This document shows positions 34,792 through 43,113 of a stretch of DNA of 53,410 nt, piece by piece. Numbering within the stretch: position 1 is the first letter of the stretch; each line of letters starts with the position of its first letter. Location: NCBI GenBank assembly GCA_003022925.1, contig PXRY01000081.1, positions 1-53,410 of the forward strand. Reading direction: 5' to 3'. This DNA is from Halobacteriales archaeon QS_8_65_32 (lineage in GTDB: Archaea > Halobacteriota > Halobacteria > Halobacteriales > Halococcaceae). The position numbers and the translations under genes were made by a program. Under the pieces are notes generated by a model, which ran no database searches, was not told where the DNA came from, and was given only the letters and a program-made list of their open reading frames with translations.

Positions 34792-35048
34792 ACAGCGTCG
34801 ACTTGCGCGATTGCCTGCCGAACAGCCGCCACGGGCGGGACTGAAAGAGGCCGACCGCTCGGCGAGCGAGAACCCGCAAGCACGCCGACGGCGCGCGCAG
34901 CGTGGTTCGCAGCCAGGGCGATTCCGAAGGAATCGCTTGCAGCCGGGCAGCAGACCTGCCCGGCGACGCCGAGCGTGTCGGGGGCTTTCGAGCCGTCCAG
35001 GACGATCCTCCGTCCCCTCCAAGATCGCTAAGTTACCATTGCTATCGC
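34792..35048 (+). repeat. dispersed intergenic repeat, copy F
   Basis: About 257 bp in the 362-bp divergent gap 34729-35090; nothing else was seen in it. The 5' part (GACTTGCGCGATTGCCTGCC) aligns base by base with copy C (GAGTTACGCAATTGCCCGCC). The core GGCGGGACTGAAAGAGGCCG begins near 34834. Hairpins: 34918-34936 (8-bp arms, GAA centre) and 34942-34964 (9-bp arms, 5-nt loop). The 3' end GCTAAGTTACCATTGCTATC again matches copy C. It ends 43 nt before the S9 peptidase ATG. Confidence 0.75.
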
Positions 35049-35090
35049 CGCCACCCCAAGCGATTTGAGACGGGCCGAGCGAGGACGAGT

Positions 35091-36920
35091 ATGTCCGTCG
35101 ACATCGAACGCTACCTCAGCGTTCGCAGCGCCTACGGCGCGTCGATCGGCCCCGAGGGGAATCTGGCCTTTCTCCTGGACACGACCGGCGTCCCGCAGGT
35201 CTGGACGCTCGGCGCTCCGGGCGTCTGGCCCGAACAGCGCACCTTCGCCGACGAGCGAGTCACCTTCGTCGACTTCTCGCCCGAACGCCCCGAGTTCGTC
35301 TTCGGCATGGACGAAGGCGGCAACGAACGGACCCAGTTCCACCGCTACGACATCGAAACCGGCGACCTCGACGCCCTCACGGCCCACCCCGATGCGAAAC
35401 ACCGCTGGGGCGGCTGGAGCCACGACGGCGAACGCTTCGCTTTCACGTCCAATCGCCGTGACGAAGCGGTCTTCGACGTCTACGTCCAGGGACGCGGGGA
35501 AACCGGAGCGGACGCCGAACTGGTCCACGAGGGCGAGGGGTGGCTCACCGTTAGCGGCTTCTCGCTCGACGACGACCGCCTGCTCGTGAGCGAGGCGTCC
35601 TCCAGTTTCGACCAGGACCTCTACGCGCTCGACCTCGATACGGGCGACTTCGAACACTTGACGCCCCACGAGGGGCCGATCCGGTACCTGAACGCGACCT
35701 GGGGGCCCGAAGGCGAGGCGCTGTACTTCGTGACCGACCGCGAGAGCGATTCCCTCTCGCTCTGTCGGCTCGCGATCGACGACCGGCGCTTCGAAACCGT
35801 CGTTGACGACGAGTGGAACGTGAGCGGACTCGCGCTCGACGAGGACTCGAATCACTTCGTCTACACGCGAAACGTCGATGGCTACACCGATCTCACCGTC
35901 GCGGAGTTGGTGGGGGAAACCGACCTCCGGGAGTTCCCGACACCCGACCTCCCGTCGGGGATCGCCGGCGGGGTGAGCTTCGGGCCCGACGGCGAGCGCT
36001 TCGCGATCACCGCGACCGGCCGGCGGACGAACGCGAACGTCTACGTGATCGACGTCGAAACCGGGAGTACCGAGAAATGGACGCGGGCCCCGACGGCCGG
36101 CATCCCCGCGAAGACGTTCGTCGAACCCGACCTCGTGCGCTACGAGAGCTTCGACGACCGGGAGATCCCCGCATTCCTTTCGCTACCGACGGACGCCGAG
36201 GCCGAAGGCGAGGACGCGAGCACAACTGAGAGCGGCGGCGGGGTCCCGGCGATCGTCGATATCCACGGCGGGCCCGAAAGCCAGCGCCGGCCCTCGTTTT
36301 CGGCGGTCACCCAGTACTTCCTTGATCGCGGCTACGCGGTGTTCGAGCCCAATGTCAGGGGATCGACGGGCTACGGGAAGGCTTACACCCACCTAGACGA
36401 CGTCGAAAAGCGGATGGACTCGGTCGCCGATATCGAGGCGGGCGTCCGGTGGCTCGCCGATCGGCCCGCGATCGATTCCTCACGGGTGGTCGCGATGGGC
36501 GGCTCTTATGGGGGGTTCATGGTGCTCGCGGCGCTCACGGAGTACCCCGACCTGTGGGCTGCGGGAATCGACATCGTCGGTATCGCCGATTTCACGACCT
36601 TTCTGGAAAACACCGGCTCGTGGCGGCGGGCGCTTCGAGAGGCCGAGTACGGTTCCTTAGAGGAGGACCGCGAGTTCCTCGAATCGATCAGTCCCCTCGC
36701 GAACGTCGGTCGGATCGAAGCGCCACTGTTCGTGCTCCACGGCGAGAACGATCCCCGGGTGCCGGTCGGCGAGGCCCGACAGGTCGCACAGAAGGCCGAG
36801 GAGGCAGGCGTTCCGGTCGAGACGCTGTACTTCGCCGACGAGGGCCACGGCTTCACGAAGCTCGAAAACCGGATCGAGGCGTACACGCGGGTCGCCGACT
36901 TCCTCGACGAACACGTCTGA
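35091..36920 (+). CDS. S9-family prolyl-oligopeptidase-like peptidase
   Basis: 609 aa. The N-terminal two thirds form a beta-propeller built of WSHDGERFAFTSNRRD-type blades, and the C-terminal third an alpha/beta-hydrolase. The nucleophile sits in GGSYGGFM (Ser about 472), the aspartate in ENDPRVP and the histidine in EGHGF. DIHGGPESQRRP is the oxyanion strand. All three catalytic residues are present. The S9 family cuts short peptides, often as acylaminoacyl- or dipeptidyl-peptidases; there is no signal peptide, so it should be cytoplasmic. A closely related paralogue at 44778-46695 is broken. Both copies have a dispersed repeat upstream. Confidence 0.9.
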   Translation: MSVDIERYLSVRSAYGASIGPEGNLAFLLDTTGVPQVWTLGAPGVWPEQRTFADERVTFVDFSPERPEFVFGMDEGGNERTQFHRYDIETGDLDALTAHPDAKHRWGGWSHDGERFAFTSNRRDEAVFDVYVQGRGETGADAELVHEGEGWLTVSGFSLDDDRLLVSEASSSFDQDLYALDLDTGDFEHLTPHEGPIRYLNATWGPEGEALYFVTDRESDSLSLCRLAIDDRRFETVVDDEWNVSGLALDEDSNHFVYTRNVDGYTDLTVAELVGETDLREFPTPDLPSGIAGGVSFGPDGERFAITATGRRTNANVYVIDVETGSTEKWTRAPTAGIPAKTFVEPDLVRYESFDDREIPAFLSLPTDAEAEGEDASTTESGGGVPAIVDIHGGPESQRRPSFSAVTQYFLDRGYAVFEPNVRGSTGYGKAYTHLDDVEKRMDSVADIEAGVRWLADRPAIDSSRVVAMGGSYGGFMVLAALTEYPDLWAAGIDIVGIADFTTFLENTGSWRRALREAEYGSLEEDREFLESISPLANVGRIEAPLFVLHGENDPRVPVGEARQVAQKAEEAGVPVETLYFADEGHGFTKLENRIEAYTRVADFLDEHV

Positions 36921-37026
36921 GCGCGGCGACCGGCCGTCTTCCGGCCGGGTTAGAACGGTGGAACGGCGAGCGCAATATTGAATCTACTCCAAGCACCGTC
37001 AGGGCGATTGCCGTTCCGCCGCTTGA

Positions 37027-37194
37027 ATGACGAGCGAGCACGCGTATTGTATCGACTGCTCGTGGAAGACGCGTACGGAAAACATCGACGAACGCAGCCA
37101 ACTCATGCTTGATCACGCGCTCGAAGCGGAGCACGATGTCGCCGTCGTCGGAGCACGGCCGATCGGCAGGAGTGACACCGGGGGACTGCGATAA
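37027..37194 (+). CDS. 55-aa putative zinc-binding micro-protein
   Basis: Begins MTSEHAYCIDCSWKT with a CxxC and ends with two histidines in LMLDHALEAEHDVAV; together CxxC...HxxxxxH is a treble-clef or zinc-finger-like ligand set. The frame is exact (56 codons with TAA). An AATATTGAAT box about 50 nt upstream would leave a leader of about 20 nt. The pattern YCIDCSW followed by an H-x-x-x-x-x-H-D tail is common in haloarchaeal micro-proteins as I recall them. Function is unknown. Confidence 0.6.
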   Translation: MTSEHAYCIDCSWKTRTENIDERSQLMLDHALEAEHDVAVVGARPIGRSDTGGLR

Positions 37195-37257
37195 GAGGCC
37201 GGATTTGGGAGTTCCTGAAGGGGTGAAACTAATGTCGAGGAGGACAGTAGCGACAGT

Positions 37258-37398
37258 ATGAACCTCGGACTGCGCGACACGTTCGATCACGCTTCCTGGC
37301 GAGCCGCCGTCGGGACTGCCGTCAGCTACGGCGTGATCCTGCTTGCAATGTTCCTCCTACTGTTCGTCCTGCCGTTCGTCGTCTTCTTGATTCTCTGA
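37258..37398 (+). CDS. 46-aa single-pass membrane micro-protein
   Basis: A short hydrophilic start (MNLGLRDTFDHASWRAAVG) leads into one long membrane helix (VILLAMFLLLFVLPFVVFLI) to the C-terminus. A box AAACTAATG lies about 24-33 nt before the ATG, consistent with a leaderless gene. No family is recognised; it may be a subunit or regulator of a larger membrane complex. Confidence 0.55.
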   Translation: MNLGLRDTFDHASWRAAVGTAVSYGVILLAMFLLLFVLPFVVFLIL

Positions 37399-37520
37399 GC
37401 GGGATGCCCGCTGTTCGCTACTCGTTGCTCGCTACGTGCTGTCCGCTGAGTGCTGTTCGCCGCTCGCTGTTGCTCACTGTTCCTCGCTACTCGTCGCTCC
37501 CTTGGGGTCGTGTGGACAGT

Positions 37521-37715
37521 TCAGATGATGTCGCCGATCCGTCGGGGTTCGCCGGAGAGCGAGGGGTTCGGATCGACGATCTGGAGCACCTCGTGGTCGG
37601 TGACCTGCGGGTACGGGCGGTCGATCGCCTGCTCGACGAGCGAGCGTTCCAGCCGGAACTCGATTCCCTCATACACGACGTCGACACCGTCGTCATCGAA
37701 CGAAAGCGCAGTCAT
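37521..37715 (-). CDS. DUF5800-like small protein
   Basis: 64 aa beginning MTALSFDDDGVDVVYEGIEF and ending NPSLSGEPRRIGDII. The pattern (an acidic beta-rich start, a middle VTDHEVLQIV, the SGEPRRIGDI end) matches my memory of haloarchaeal DUF5800 proteins. The start is chosen by that N-terminus and by a CTTTTGA box about 28 nt upstream; the longer frame runs into repeat copy G. Function is unknown. Confidence 0.7.
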   Translation of the reverse strand: MTALSFDDDGVDVVYEGIEFRLERSLVEQAIDRPYPQVTDHEVLQIVDPNPSLSGEPRRIGDII

Positions 37716-37756
37716 ACCAGTAGCTCGAGCCCCGGAAGTCAAAAGACTCGCGACCT

Positions 37757-38030
37757 CGGTGCAGTAGTGCTCGGTTTGAGAGTCGTCGGAGGAAGAGCTA
37801 ACAGGAACGTTTCGGAAGCCCCCGGACGCTCGACTCCCGCGGCTCGCTGCGCGCTTCACTCCTTCGCTACGCTCAGTCGCTCCAGTGCTTACTTCGCTGG
37901 GGTTCGCCGACCTTCGGGAGAGCGAAGCTCTCCCGAGCTAACGGGCGCGAAGCGCCCGTGAACGCCCGGCCCCTTCCAGTCCCACCCGCAGCGGTCTCTA
38001 TCGACCTCCGCACCTGACTACAATTCCCTC
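37757..38030 (-). repeat. dispersed intergenic repeat, copy G
   Basis: About 274 bp on the minus strand in the 413-bp divergent gap 37716-38128. Positions 37915-37988 are an exact 74-nt reverse-complement copy of 7609-7682 in copy A, covering the core, a hairpin at 37941-37959 (8-bp arms, GAA centre on the plus strand) and another at 37915-37935 (9-bp arms). The 3' motif (plus strand GGAAGCCCCCGG) lies at 37827-37838. Confidence 0.75.
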
Positions 38031-38095
38031 GACCTACTGGTGTCACTCGTATATATTCCGGACTCAATGGCGCGCGGTCGGCGGGACGCTCGGAT

Positions 38096-38104
38096 AGTTT
38101 TAAG
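38096..38104 (+). promoter_or_regulatory. TATA-like box for the bactofilin-like gene
   Basis: AGTTTTAAG, 25-33 nt before the GTG at 38129; supports the GTG as start of a leaderless transcript. Confidence 0.6.
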
Positions 38105-38128
38105 AGTCGGCCGCTGTAGACAACGGGT

Positions 38129-39073
38129 GTGCAAGTTCGGTCGGACCCGCTCTCGGAACTCCTCGTCCCAAGCGGCACGACCGTCGAGGAACGCGACCTC
38201 GTGACCGATAGCGACGTGTTCGTCGGCGGACAAAGTACCGTGGACTTCGGCGTCCGAGGCCGGACCGTGATCGCCGGCGAGCGAGTGCGCTTCGGCGGTG
38301 ACATCGAAGCCGAGGGCGACTGCCGGCTCGACATGTGGTGCGACGTCGCGGGCAATGTCCTCGTCAGCGAGGACGCCTACTTCGGCGAGCGCGTCCACGT
38401 CGGCGGCCGGCTCATGGTTTCGGGCGATCTCGATATCGGCGATGACGTGGCGATCGACGAGGGCTTCGAGGCGAGCGGCTGGATCGTCATCCGCAACCCG
38501 ATGCCGACGGTCGTCTTCCTGTTCATCTACCTCTCACAACTCCTCCGGCTCGGCGAGGAAGAAGCCGCCGCCGACGTCTTAGAGGAGGTGACCGAAGCCG
38601 AACCCGATCGAGACGAAACCGTCGAGGCAAACGACACTGAAAACAGTGACGACGACGCCAATAACGCCAGTGCTGACGACGAGAGCAATGATGAGGATGC
38701 CCCGCGAGCGCTCGTCGTCCCTCGAGGTGGGTACGTCTCGGACGACGCCTGGCGGGTCTCGACGCCCGCCGTCGTCGGCGACGACTGTCGACTCCACGGC
38801 AATCTGCGCGCCGAATCGATCGCGGTCGGCGAGCGCAACGAGATATTCGGCAGCCTCCGGGCTAAGGAGGACATCACGATCGGCCCTGAGAGCACGATCC
38901 ACGGCGACGTCACCACCCGGAAGGGGTCGATCGCCATCGCGCCCGGCGCGCGCATGCTCGGGGACGTCTCCTGTAGCGACCTCGATCTGGGCCCCGACGT
39001 CACTGTCGACGGGGCGATCCGTGCCCGGGGCGAGGTGACGATCGGCCGCGAGGGCGACCCGCGGCCCGGATAG
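38129..39073 (+). CDS. bactofilin-like polymer-forming protein (halofilin-type)
   Basis: 314 aa in two beta-solenoid halves. The first (about 28-120) has short hexapeptide-like rungs (VFVGGQSTVDFGVRGRTVI, VLVSEDAYFGERVHVGG, LMVSGDLDIGDDVAI). It is followed by a conserved hydrophobic segment (MPTVVFLFIYLSQLLRLG, about 127-144), an Asp/Asn/Ser linker, and a second solenoid (CRLHGNLRAESIAVGERNEI, then VTTRKGSIAIAPGARMLGDV). Bactofilins polymerise without nucleotide. Haloarchaeal homologues named halofilins were recently linked to cell shape in Haloferax; that link is from memory. GTG start. A shape or scaffold role here is inference. Confidence 0.75.
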   Translation: MQVRSDPLSELLVPSGTTVEERDLVTDSDVFVGGQSTVDFGVRGRTVIAGERVRFGGDIEAEGDCRLDMWCDVAGNVLVSEDAYFGERVHVGGRLMVSGDLDIGDDVAIDEGFEASGWIVIRNPMPTVVFLFIYLSQLLRLGEEEAAADVLEEVTEAEPDRDETVEANDTENSDDDANNASADDESNDEDAPRALVVPRGGYVSDDAWRVSTPAVVGDDCRLHGNLRAESIAVGERNEIFGSLRAKEDITIGPESTIHGDVTTRKGSIAIAPGARMLGDVSCSDLDLGPDVTVDGAIRARGEVTIGREGDPRPG

Positions 39074-39282
39074 GTACGATAGGTACGAGAGGGGCGGCGG
39101 CCGGCGAGGACGCTACGGTCGGATGGGACATCCCCGAGCGACCGACGTCTCCGAGCGTCCAAGGCGACTCGGAGCGGCGTGGCCTGCACAATCAAGGTGG
39201 TAAGCGCGGTCGTACACCCACTGTTCGACCACCGAACCGATGTCGTCGAGTTCCTCGACACCGGTGGACGCACCTCACCGCT

Positions 39283-40362
39283 TCAGAAGTATCGACCGAC
39301 GAACGCACGGTGCTCCGCCGCTCGCTCGTCTCGTTCGTCGGCCGTCGCATCCGCGTACCACAGCGGAAGACAGGCCATTGCGTCCAGTCGGTCGGTGAGT
39401 CGATACAGTTCCATCCGTTCGAGCGTAGCGTCGTCGAACGTCCACGAGGGTCGTTCTCGACGGTACGCCGACCGGAACGTCCCGCGGAGCTGTTTCGTTC
39501 TCTCCGGGCCGTCGTTCTCCGGCGAGAGGAGTCTAACTTCGACCTTCGCGAGGTTGTACGCCGGGTCGGCCACCGAGAGATTCGCCCAGTCGAGGACGGC
39601 CCTCGTCGCGCCGGTCTCCGGGTCGATCAGCAGGTTCCCGTACCGGTAGTCCCAGTGGTTGTACGTCGGCGGGTCCGACGCAGGGAGGGTCGGTATCGTC
39701 GCATCGAGATACGAACGGGCGTCCGGGACGACATCGGCGAATCGATCGGGGTCGTCGGCCAACTCGGGGAAGAACTCGCCCTCTGTGAGCGCGTCGAGCG
39801 TCTCGGTCACGTCCGCGAGTAGTTTCTCCTGGAAGTCCGCGAAGCGCGGGTAGTCGTCGGTATCGAGTACGGTCAGCCGTCCCTCGGAGACACCGATGCG
39901 GCCGTACGCGGGGAGCGGCCCGAGCGAGTGTAATCGTGCGAGGTTCGTGCCTGCCTCGTATACGATTCGCTCGTGGGCAACCGCATCGAGCGAGTCCGCT
40001 CGCGCCTCGTAGTTCTCGCCGTCGACGTACTCCAATAGGAAGAACGGCGCGGGGTATACCTCGTGGTCGTCGCAGTATCCGACAACCCCCGGCACGGGAA
40101 TCGTCGTCTCCCGACCCACGAGGTCGAGCATGCGAGGTTCGGAGCGGGCGATCGTCGAGTCGACGAGCCCCGCCGTCGTCGCCTTCAGGGCGACCTGCCG
40201 TCGTTCGTCGTCGGTTTCGACCGTGAGGACGGCGACGAAGTCGGTTCCATACGGACTCCGCTCGATGGAGGCGACGGTCCACGTCGGTTCGAGCGTCCGA
40301 ACCATCCCGCGGACCGTCGTGTCGGTGACCTCAGCGTCCGACGAGGCGGTCGTGCCCGACAT
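39283..40362 (-). CDS. APH-family phosphotransferase
   Basis: 359 aa with the kinase-like fold of aminoglycoside phosphotransferases. The catalytic loop reads YNHWDYRYGNLL (HxDxxxxN type) and the metal loop VLDWANLSVADPAYNLAKVE. FFLLEYVDGEN is the hinge and VALKATTAGLVD the ATP-contacting lysine strand. The family phosphorylates small molecules such as choline, homoserine, sugars or drugs; the substrate is unknown. The start is set at MSGTTASSDAE, since the longer frame crosses a 230-bp AT-rich gap shared with ychF. The C-terminal 100 residues are helical. Confidence 0.8.
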   Translation of the reverse strand: MSGTTASSDAEVTDTTVRGMVRTLEPTWTVASIERSPYGTDFVAVLTVETDDERRQVALKATTAGLVDSTIARSEPRMLDLVGRETTIPVPGVVGYCDDHEVYPAPFFLLEYVDGENYEARADSLDAVAHERIVYEAGTNLARLHSLGPLPAYGRIGVSEGRLTVLDTDDYPRFADFQEKLLADVTETLDALTEGEFFPELADDPDRFADVVPDARSYLDATIPTLPASDPPTYNHWDYRYGNLLIDPETGATRAVLDWANLSVADPAYNLAKVEVRLLSPENDGPERTKQLRGTFRSAYRRERPSWTFDDATLERMELYRLTDRLDAMACLPLWYADATADERDERAAEHRAFVGRYF

Positions 40363-40592
40363 GCCTCCACTCGCCACCACGGTCGGAGAAAGATTGCGAT
40401 CATCACGGCCTGATGATCGGAGGCAGGGATCGGGGACGGCCGTCCAGTTCGATTGCTTGAGAACGTCCAAATGTGTCAGATGCCCAATAAACTTAGAACT
40501 ATGATCTATGAACTGAATAAACGAAGCCGGTAACAAGCAAGTATGGGTAGGCGATCGAAAGGCACACGTCCGCGCTCGTAGAGGGGCATGGT

Positions 40593-41774
40593 ATGCGCTC
40601 GATCGGATTGGCCGGCAAGCCAAACGCCGGCAAGTCCACGTTTTTCACCGCTGCGACCCTCGCCGACACCGAGGTCGGGAACTACCCTTTCACGACGATC
40701 GACCCTAACCGGGGGGTTGCCCACGTCCGTACGGAGTGTCCCTGTCTCGACCGCGAGGCGCGCTGTGACAGTGAGCGCTGTCACAACGGGAAACGCTACG
40801 TACCTGTCGAACTGCTCGACGTCGCCGGCCTCGTTCCCGGTGCCCACGAGGGTCGCGGGCTCGGCAACCAGTTCTTGGACGCGCTCTCGAACGCGGACGC
40901 CGCGTTGAACGTCGTCGACGCCTCGGGCGGGACGAACGCCGAGGGCGAACTCGTCGAAACCGGCGCGTACGACCCCGTGGAGGACCTCGAATTCGTCGAG
41001 CGCGAACTCGACCTCTGGCTCGCGGGTATCGTGAGCCGCAACTGGGAGCGCTTGGAACGGGGCTCGCGCGCGCCAGAGTTCGACTTCGACGACGCGCTCG
41101 CCGACCTGCTCGCCGGCTTCGGTGCGACCCCCGCGGAGGTCGCGGCTACCCTCCGAGCGCTCGACTATCCCGAGGACCCGAAGGCGTGGGACGAGTCCGA
41201 TAAGGAAGCGCTCGCGGGCGAACTACGCGCACGCACCTTACCGATCGTCGTCGTCGCGAACAAAGCCGATGTTGCGAGCGCCGAGAACCTCGATCGCCTC
41301 CGCGAGGCCGCAACGCGAGCGGCGCCGGCGACCGCGGAGGGCGAACTCGCGCTCCGGCGGGCCGCAGGGGCGGGCCTCGTTACGTACGATCCGGGTGACT
41401 CGGCGTTCGAAATCGTCGGTGACCTGAGCGCGAAGCAGGAACGCGGGCTCGAACGCGTCCGGGCGGTGATGGCCGACTGGGGCGACACCGGCGTTCAACG
41501 GGCGATGAATACTGCGGTGTACGACCTGCTCGATTACGTGACCGTCTACCCCGTCGAGAACGAGACCCGCTGGACCGACAGCCAGGGAGTCGTCCTGCCC
41601 GATGCCGACCTCCTGCCCCGCGGTTCGACGCCAATAGACCTGGCGTACGCCGTCCACTCGGACATCGGGGAGGGCTACCTCCACGCCGTCGACGCCCGAT
41701 CGGGCCGACGGATTTCCGACTCACACGAACTGGAGGAGGGGGACGTAATAAAGGTCGTAAGCACGGCCAAATAA
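40593..41774 (+). CDS. ychF: redox-regulated ATPase YchF/OBG-family GTPase
   Basis: 393 aa. P-loop GKPNAGKST at residues 8-16, switch II DVAGLVPGAHEGRG, and the base-recognition loop NKAD (VVVANKADVAS). A cysteine-rich insert (ECPCLDREARCDSERCHNG) sits after the switch I Thr, common in archaeal members. The C-terminal TGS domain is recognised in VVLPDADLLPRGST and VHSDIGEGYLHA. YchF-type proteins hydrolyse ATP or GTP and associate with ribosomes. The gene downstream at 41811 is only 36 bp away and likely co-transcribed. Confidence 0.85.
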   Translation: MRSIGLAGKPNAGKSTFFTAATLADTEVGNYPFTTIDPNRGVAHVRTECPCLDREARCDSERCHNGKRYVPVELLDVAGLVPGAHEGRGLGNQFLDALSNADAALNVVDASGGTNAEGELVETGAYDPVEDLEFVERELDLWLAGIVSRNWERLERGSRAPEFDFDDALADLLAGFGATPAEVAATLRALDYPEDPKAWDESDKEALAGELRARTLPIVVVANKADVASAENLDRLREAATRAAPATAEGELALRRAAGAGLVTYDPGDSAFEIVGDLSAKQERGLERVRAVMADWGDTGVQRAMNTAVYDLLDYVTVYPVENETRWTDSQGVVLPDADLLPRGSTPIDLAYAVHSDIGEGYLHAVDARSGRRISDSHELEEGDVIKVVSTAK

Positions 41775-41810
41775 GTCGGCTTCGACCGAACGAAATCCGG
41801 AGGGACGCCG

Positions 41811-42200
41811 ATGACGAACGATCGCAAGCCGGCCGCCGTTCCGATCGAGGCGGTACAGTCGAGCCAGCCCTACGTGAACGGCGCGAAACTCGCCGTGGTA
41901 GTCGAACGGTTCGACTTCGACGAGCCGACCTGCGACGCGCTCTCGGTGCGGGAGATCGGCGGCGAGAAGACGCTGATCGACGGGCACACTCGGGCGGTTT
42001 GTGCCGTACTGGCCGGCGTCCGTGAACTGCGAGTGTACGAGGACATGGACGACCTGCCGATGGACCTGTACGTCGAGTGCGTGCGGTGGTGTCACGAGGC
42101 AGGTGTCACGCGAGTCGAGGACTTGGTCGGCCGCGTCGTCAGCGACGACACCTTCGAGCGACGCTGGATCGAGCGGTGTCAGCAGCAGAGAGGCGGTTGA
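41811..42200 (+). CDS. ParB/sulfiredoxin-like domain protein
   Basis: 129 aa. The centre reads LIDGHTRAVCAVLAGVREL, the DGHxR-A motif of the ParB-N/sulfiredoxin superfamily, preceded by LSVREIGGEKT and followed by YVECVRWCHEAG and RVEDLVGRVVSD. Members bind CTP or ATP and act in DNA segregation, nuclease or protein-modification roles. Here there is no DNA-binding HTH partner and no ParA neighbour, so a chromosome-partition role is unlikely. It lies 36 bp downstream of ychF on the same strand. Function is unknown. Confidence 0.6.
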   Translation: MTNDRKPAAVPIEAVQSSQPYVNGAKLAVVVERFDFDEPTCDALSVREIGGEKTLIDGHTRAVCAVLAGVRELRVYEDMDDLPMDLYVECVRWCHEAGVTRVEDLVGRVVSDDTFERRWIERCQQQRGG

Positions 42201-42310
42201 GGCAAGCGTAGCCGTATCGAACGAACGGGATCGCTGAGTCGTGGGAACGGTGACCCCAGCGTAATCGTCCCGGGTGCAGCCGTCCGGCGGGAGTGAATCG
42301 GCTCCGGATG

Positions 42311-42433
42311 CTATCCGTGATCTTCGGGTCGTGGGTTGTCGTGGACTTCCGCGCCGTGTCGTTCGAGTCCCTCGCTCGAATCGAACTCCTCGCCACAGAT
42401 CTCACAGACGAATCCAGTGCGTTCGGGCGGCAT
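42311..42433 (-). CDS. 40-aa C2H2 zinc-finger micro-protein
   Basis: One complete classical finger: FVCEICGEEFDSSEGLERHG then AEVHDN, that is C-x2-C-x12-H-x4-H. Only 41 codons including TAG, start ATG at 42433. The two Cys, the Phe in the middle, the Leu before the first His and both His ligands are in place. The length suggests a bare DNA-, RNA- or protein-binding finger. It lies 183 bp from a two-finger gene on the same strand. Confidence 0.65.
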   Translation of the reverse strand: MPPERTGFVCEICGEEFDSSEGLERHGAEVHDNPRPEDHG

Positions 42434-42616
42434 GGATCGCTTTCAGGACGGCGAGGCGATTAAATCGTGTGCTGGCGAATGCCGGCGAGTGCCGGTGGAT
42501 GCCTGTTGCACTGGAGGATCGCACCGAGGACCACCACGGACGCCGCACGCCATAGACGCCGCACGCGGCAAGGGAACCCGCTGGCCAACCCGTCGTGCGG
42601 AGTAGGGAACTCCTCG

Positions 42617-42781
42617 TCAGTGGGCTTGCTGGGTGTGTTCGTCCACACCGTTGGCGTCTTCGAAGACCTCGCCACAGACCGCACACTCGCCGTGAGCAAT
42701 CGCGACGTGTTGGCCGAGCCCGGCCGGCGAATCGAAGCTGAACTCGCAGGTCTTACACGCGAAGTGCTGTGTCGTCGGCAT
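42617..42781 (-). CDS. 54-aa protein of two C2H2 zinc fingers
   Basis: Two fingers in tandem: FACKTCEFSFDSPAGLGQHV with AIAH, then ECAVCGEVFEDANGVDEHTQ with QAH. All Cys and His ligands are intact. The start is MPTTQHF, set by a minus-strand CGTATACC box at 42804-42811, about 23-30 nt upstream. The longer frame upstream is not protein-like. With the gene at 42311 it forms a small zinc-finger cluster. Regulatory function is inference. Confidence 0.7.
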   Translation of the reverse strand: MPTTQHFACKTCEFSFDSPAGLGQHVAIAHGECAVCGEVFEDANGVDEHTQQAH

Positions 42782-43113
42782 GGGAACTGACGGGTCCGGA
42801 CAGGGTATACGGTTTTCGCCTGCAACGGCATCGGTGGCCGGCGGGACAGTGAGGCGAACGAAGCGGACGGAAACCGGTTCCATGCCTTTTCGCGCGACGA
42901 ACAGCCCGACGTCCTTTTCAGCCCGAAAGCGTCCGTTCTCGAAACACGCTAACCGAAGCGAACGGGTCGAAAGCTCCGATACGTTCGGTATCTATCTGCG
43001 GGGACCCGGCCGCGGGTACGACGAAAGCTCGCCGTTCGGCCGGGTGACCGATATTGGGGCTAGCCGTTAGGTGCCCGGCGACCGAAGGGGGTGACTGGAG
43101 GCCCAGTCGTCAC
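42782..43113. other. intergenic region between zinc-finger and RNA-ligase genes
   Basis: 332 bp, divergent. It holds the TATA-like box of the two-finger gene (42804-42811). No convincing gene and no copy of the dispersed repeat was seen; the plus-strand open frame there lacks haloarchaeal acidic character. No clear box lies 26 nt before the GTG at 43114. Confidence 0.4.

Noticed and set aside
33908-35068. 386-codon plus-strand open frame, rich in Ser, Val and Pro
   Set aside because: It is the antisense of the Thr/Asp-rich stalk protein and runs through repeat copy F. Its composition is what the complement of GAC, ACC and TCG codons gives, and it is not acidic like haloarchaeal proteins.
40362-40623. 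N-terminal extension of the APH-family kinase to a TTG at 40623
   Set aside because: The extension reads through an AT-rich intergenic region, overlaps ychF and has no acidic or family character. The ATG at 40362 starts the recognisable protein.
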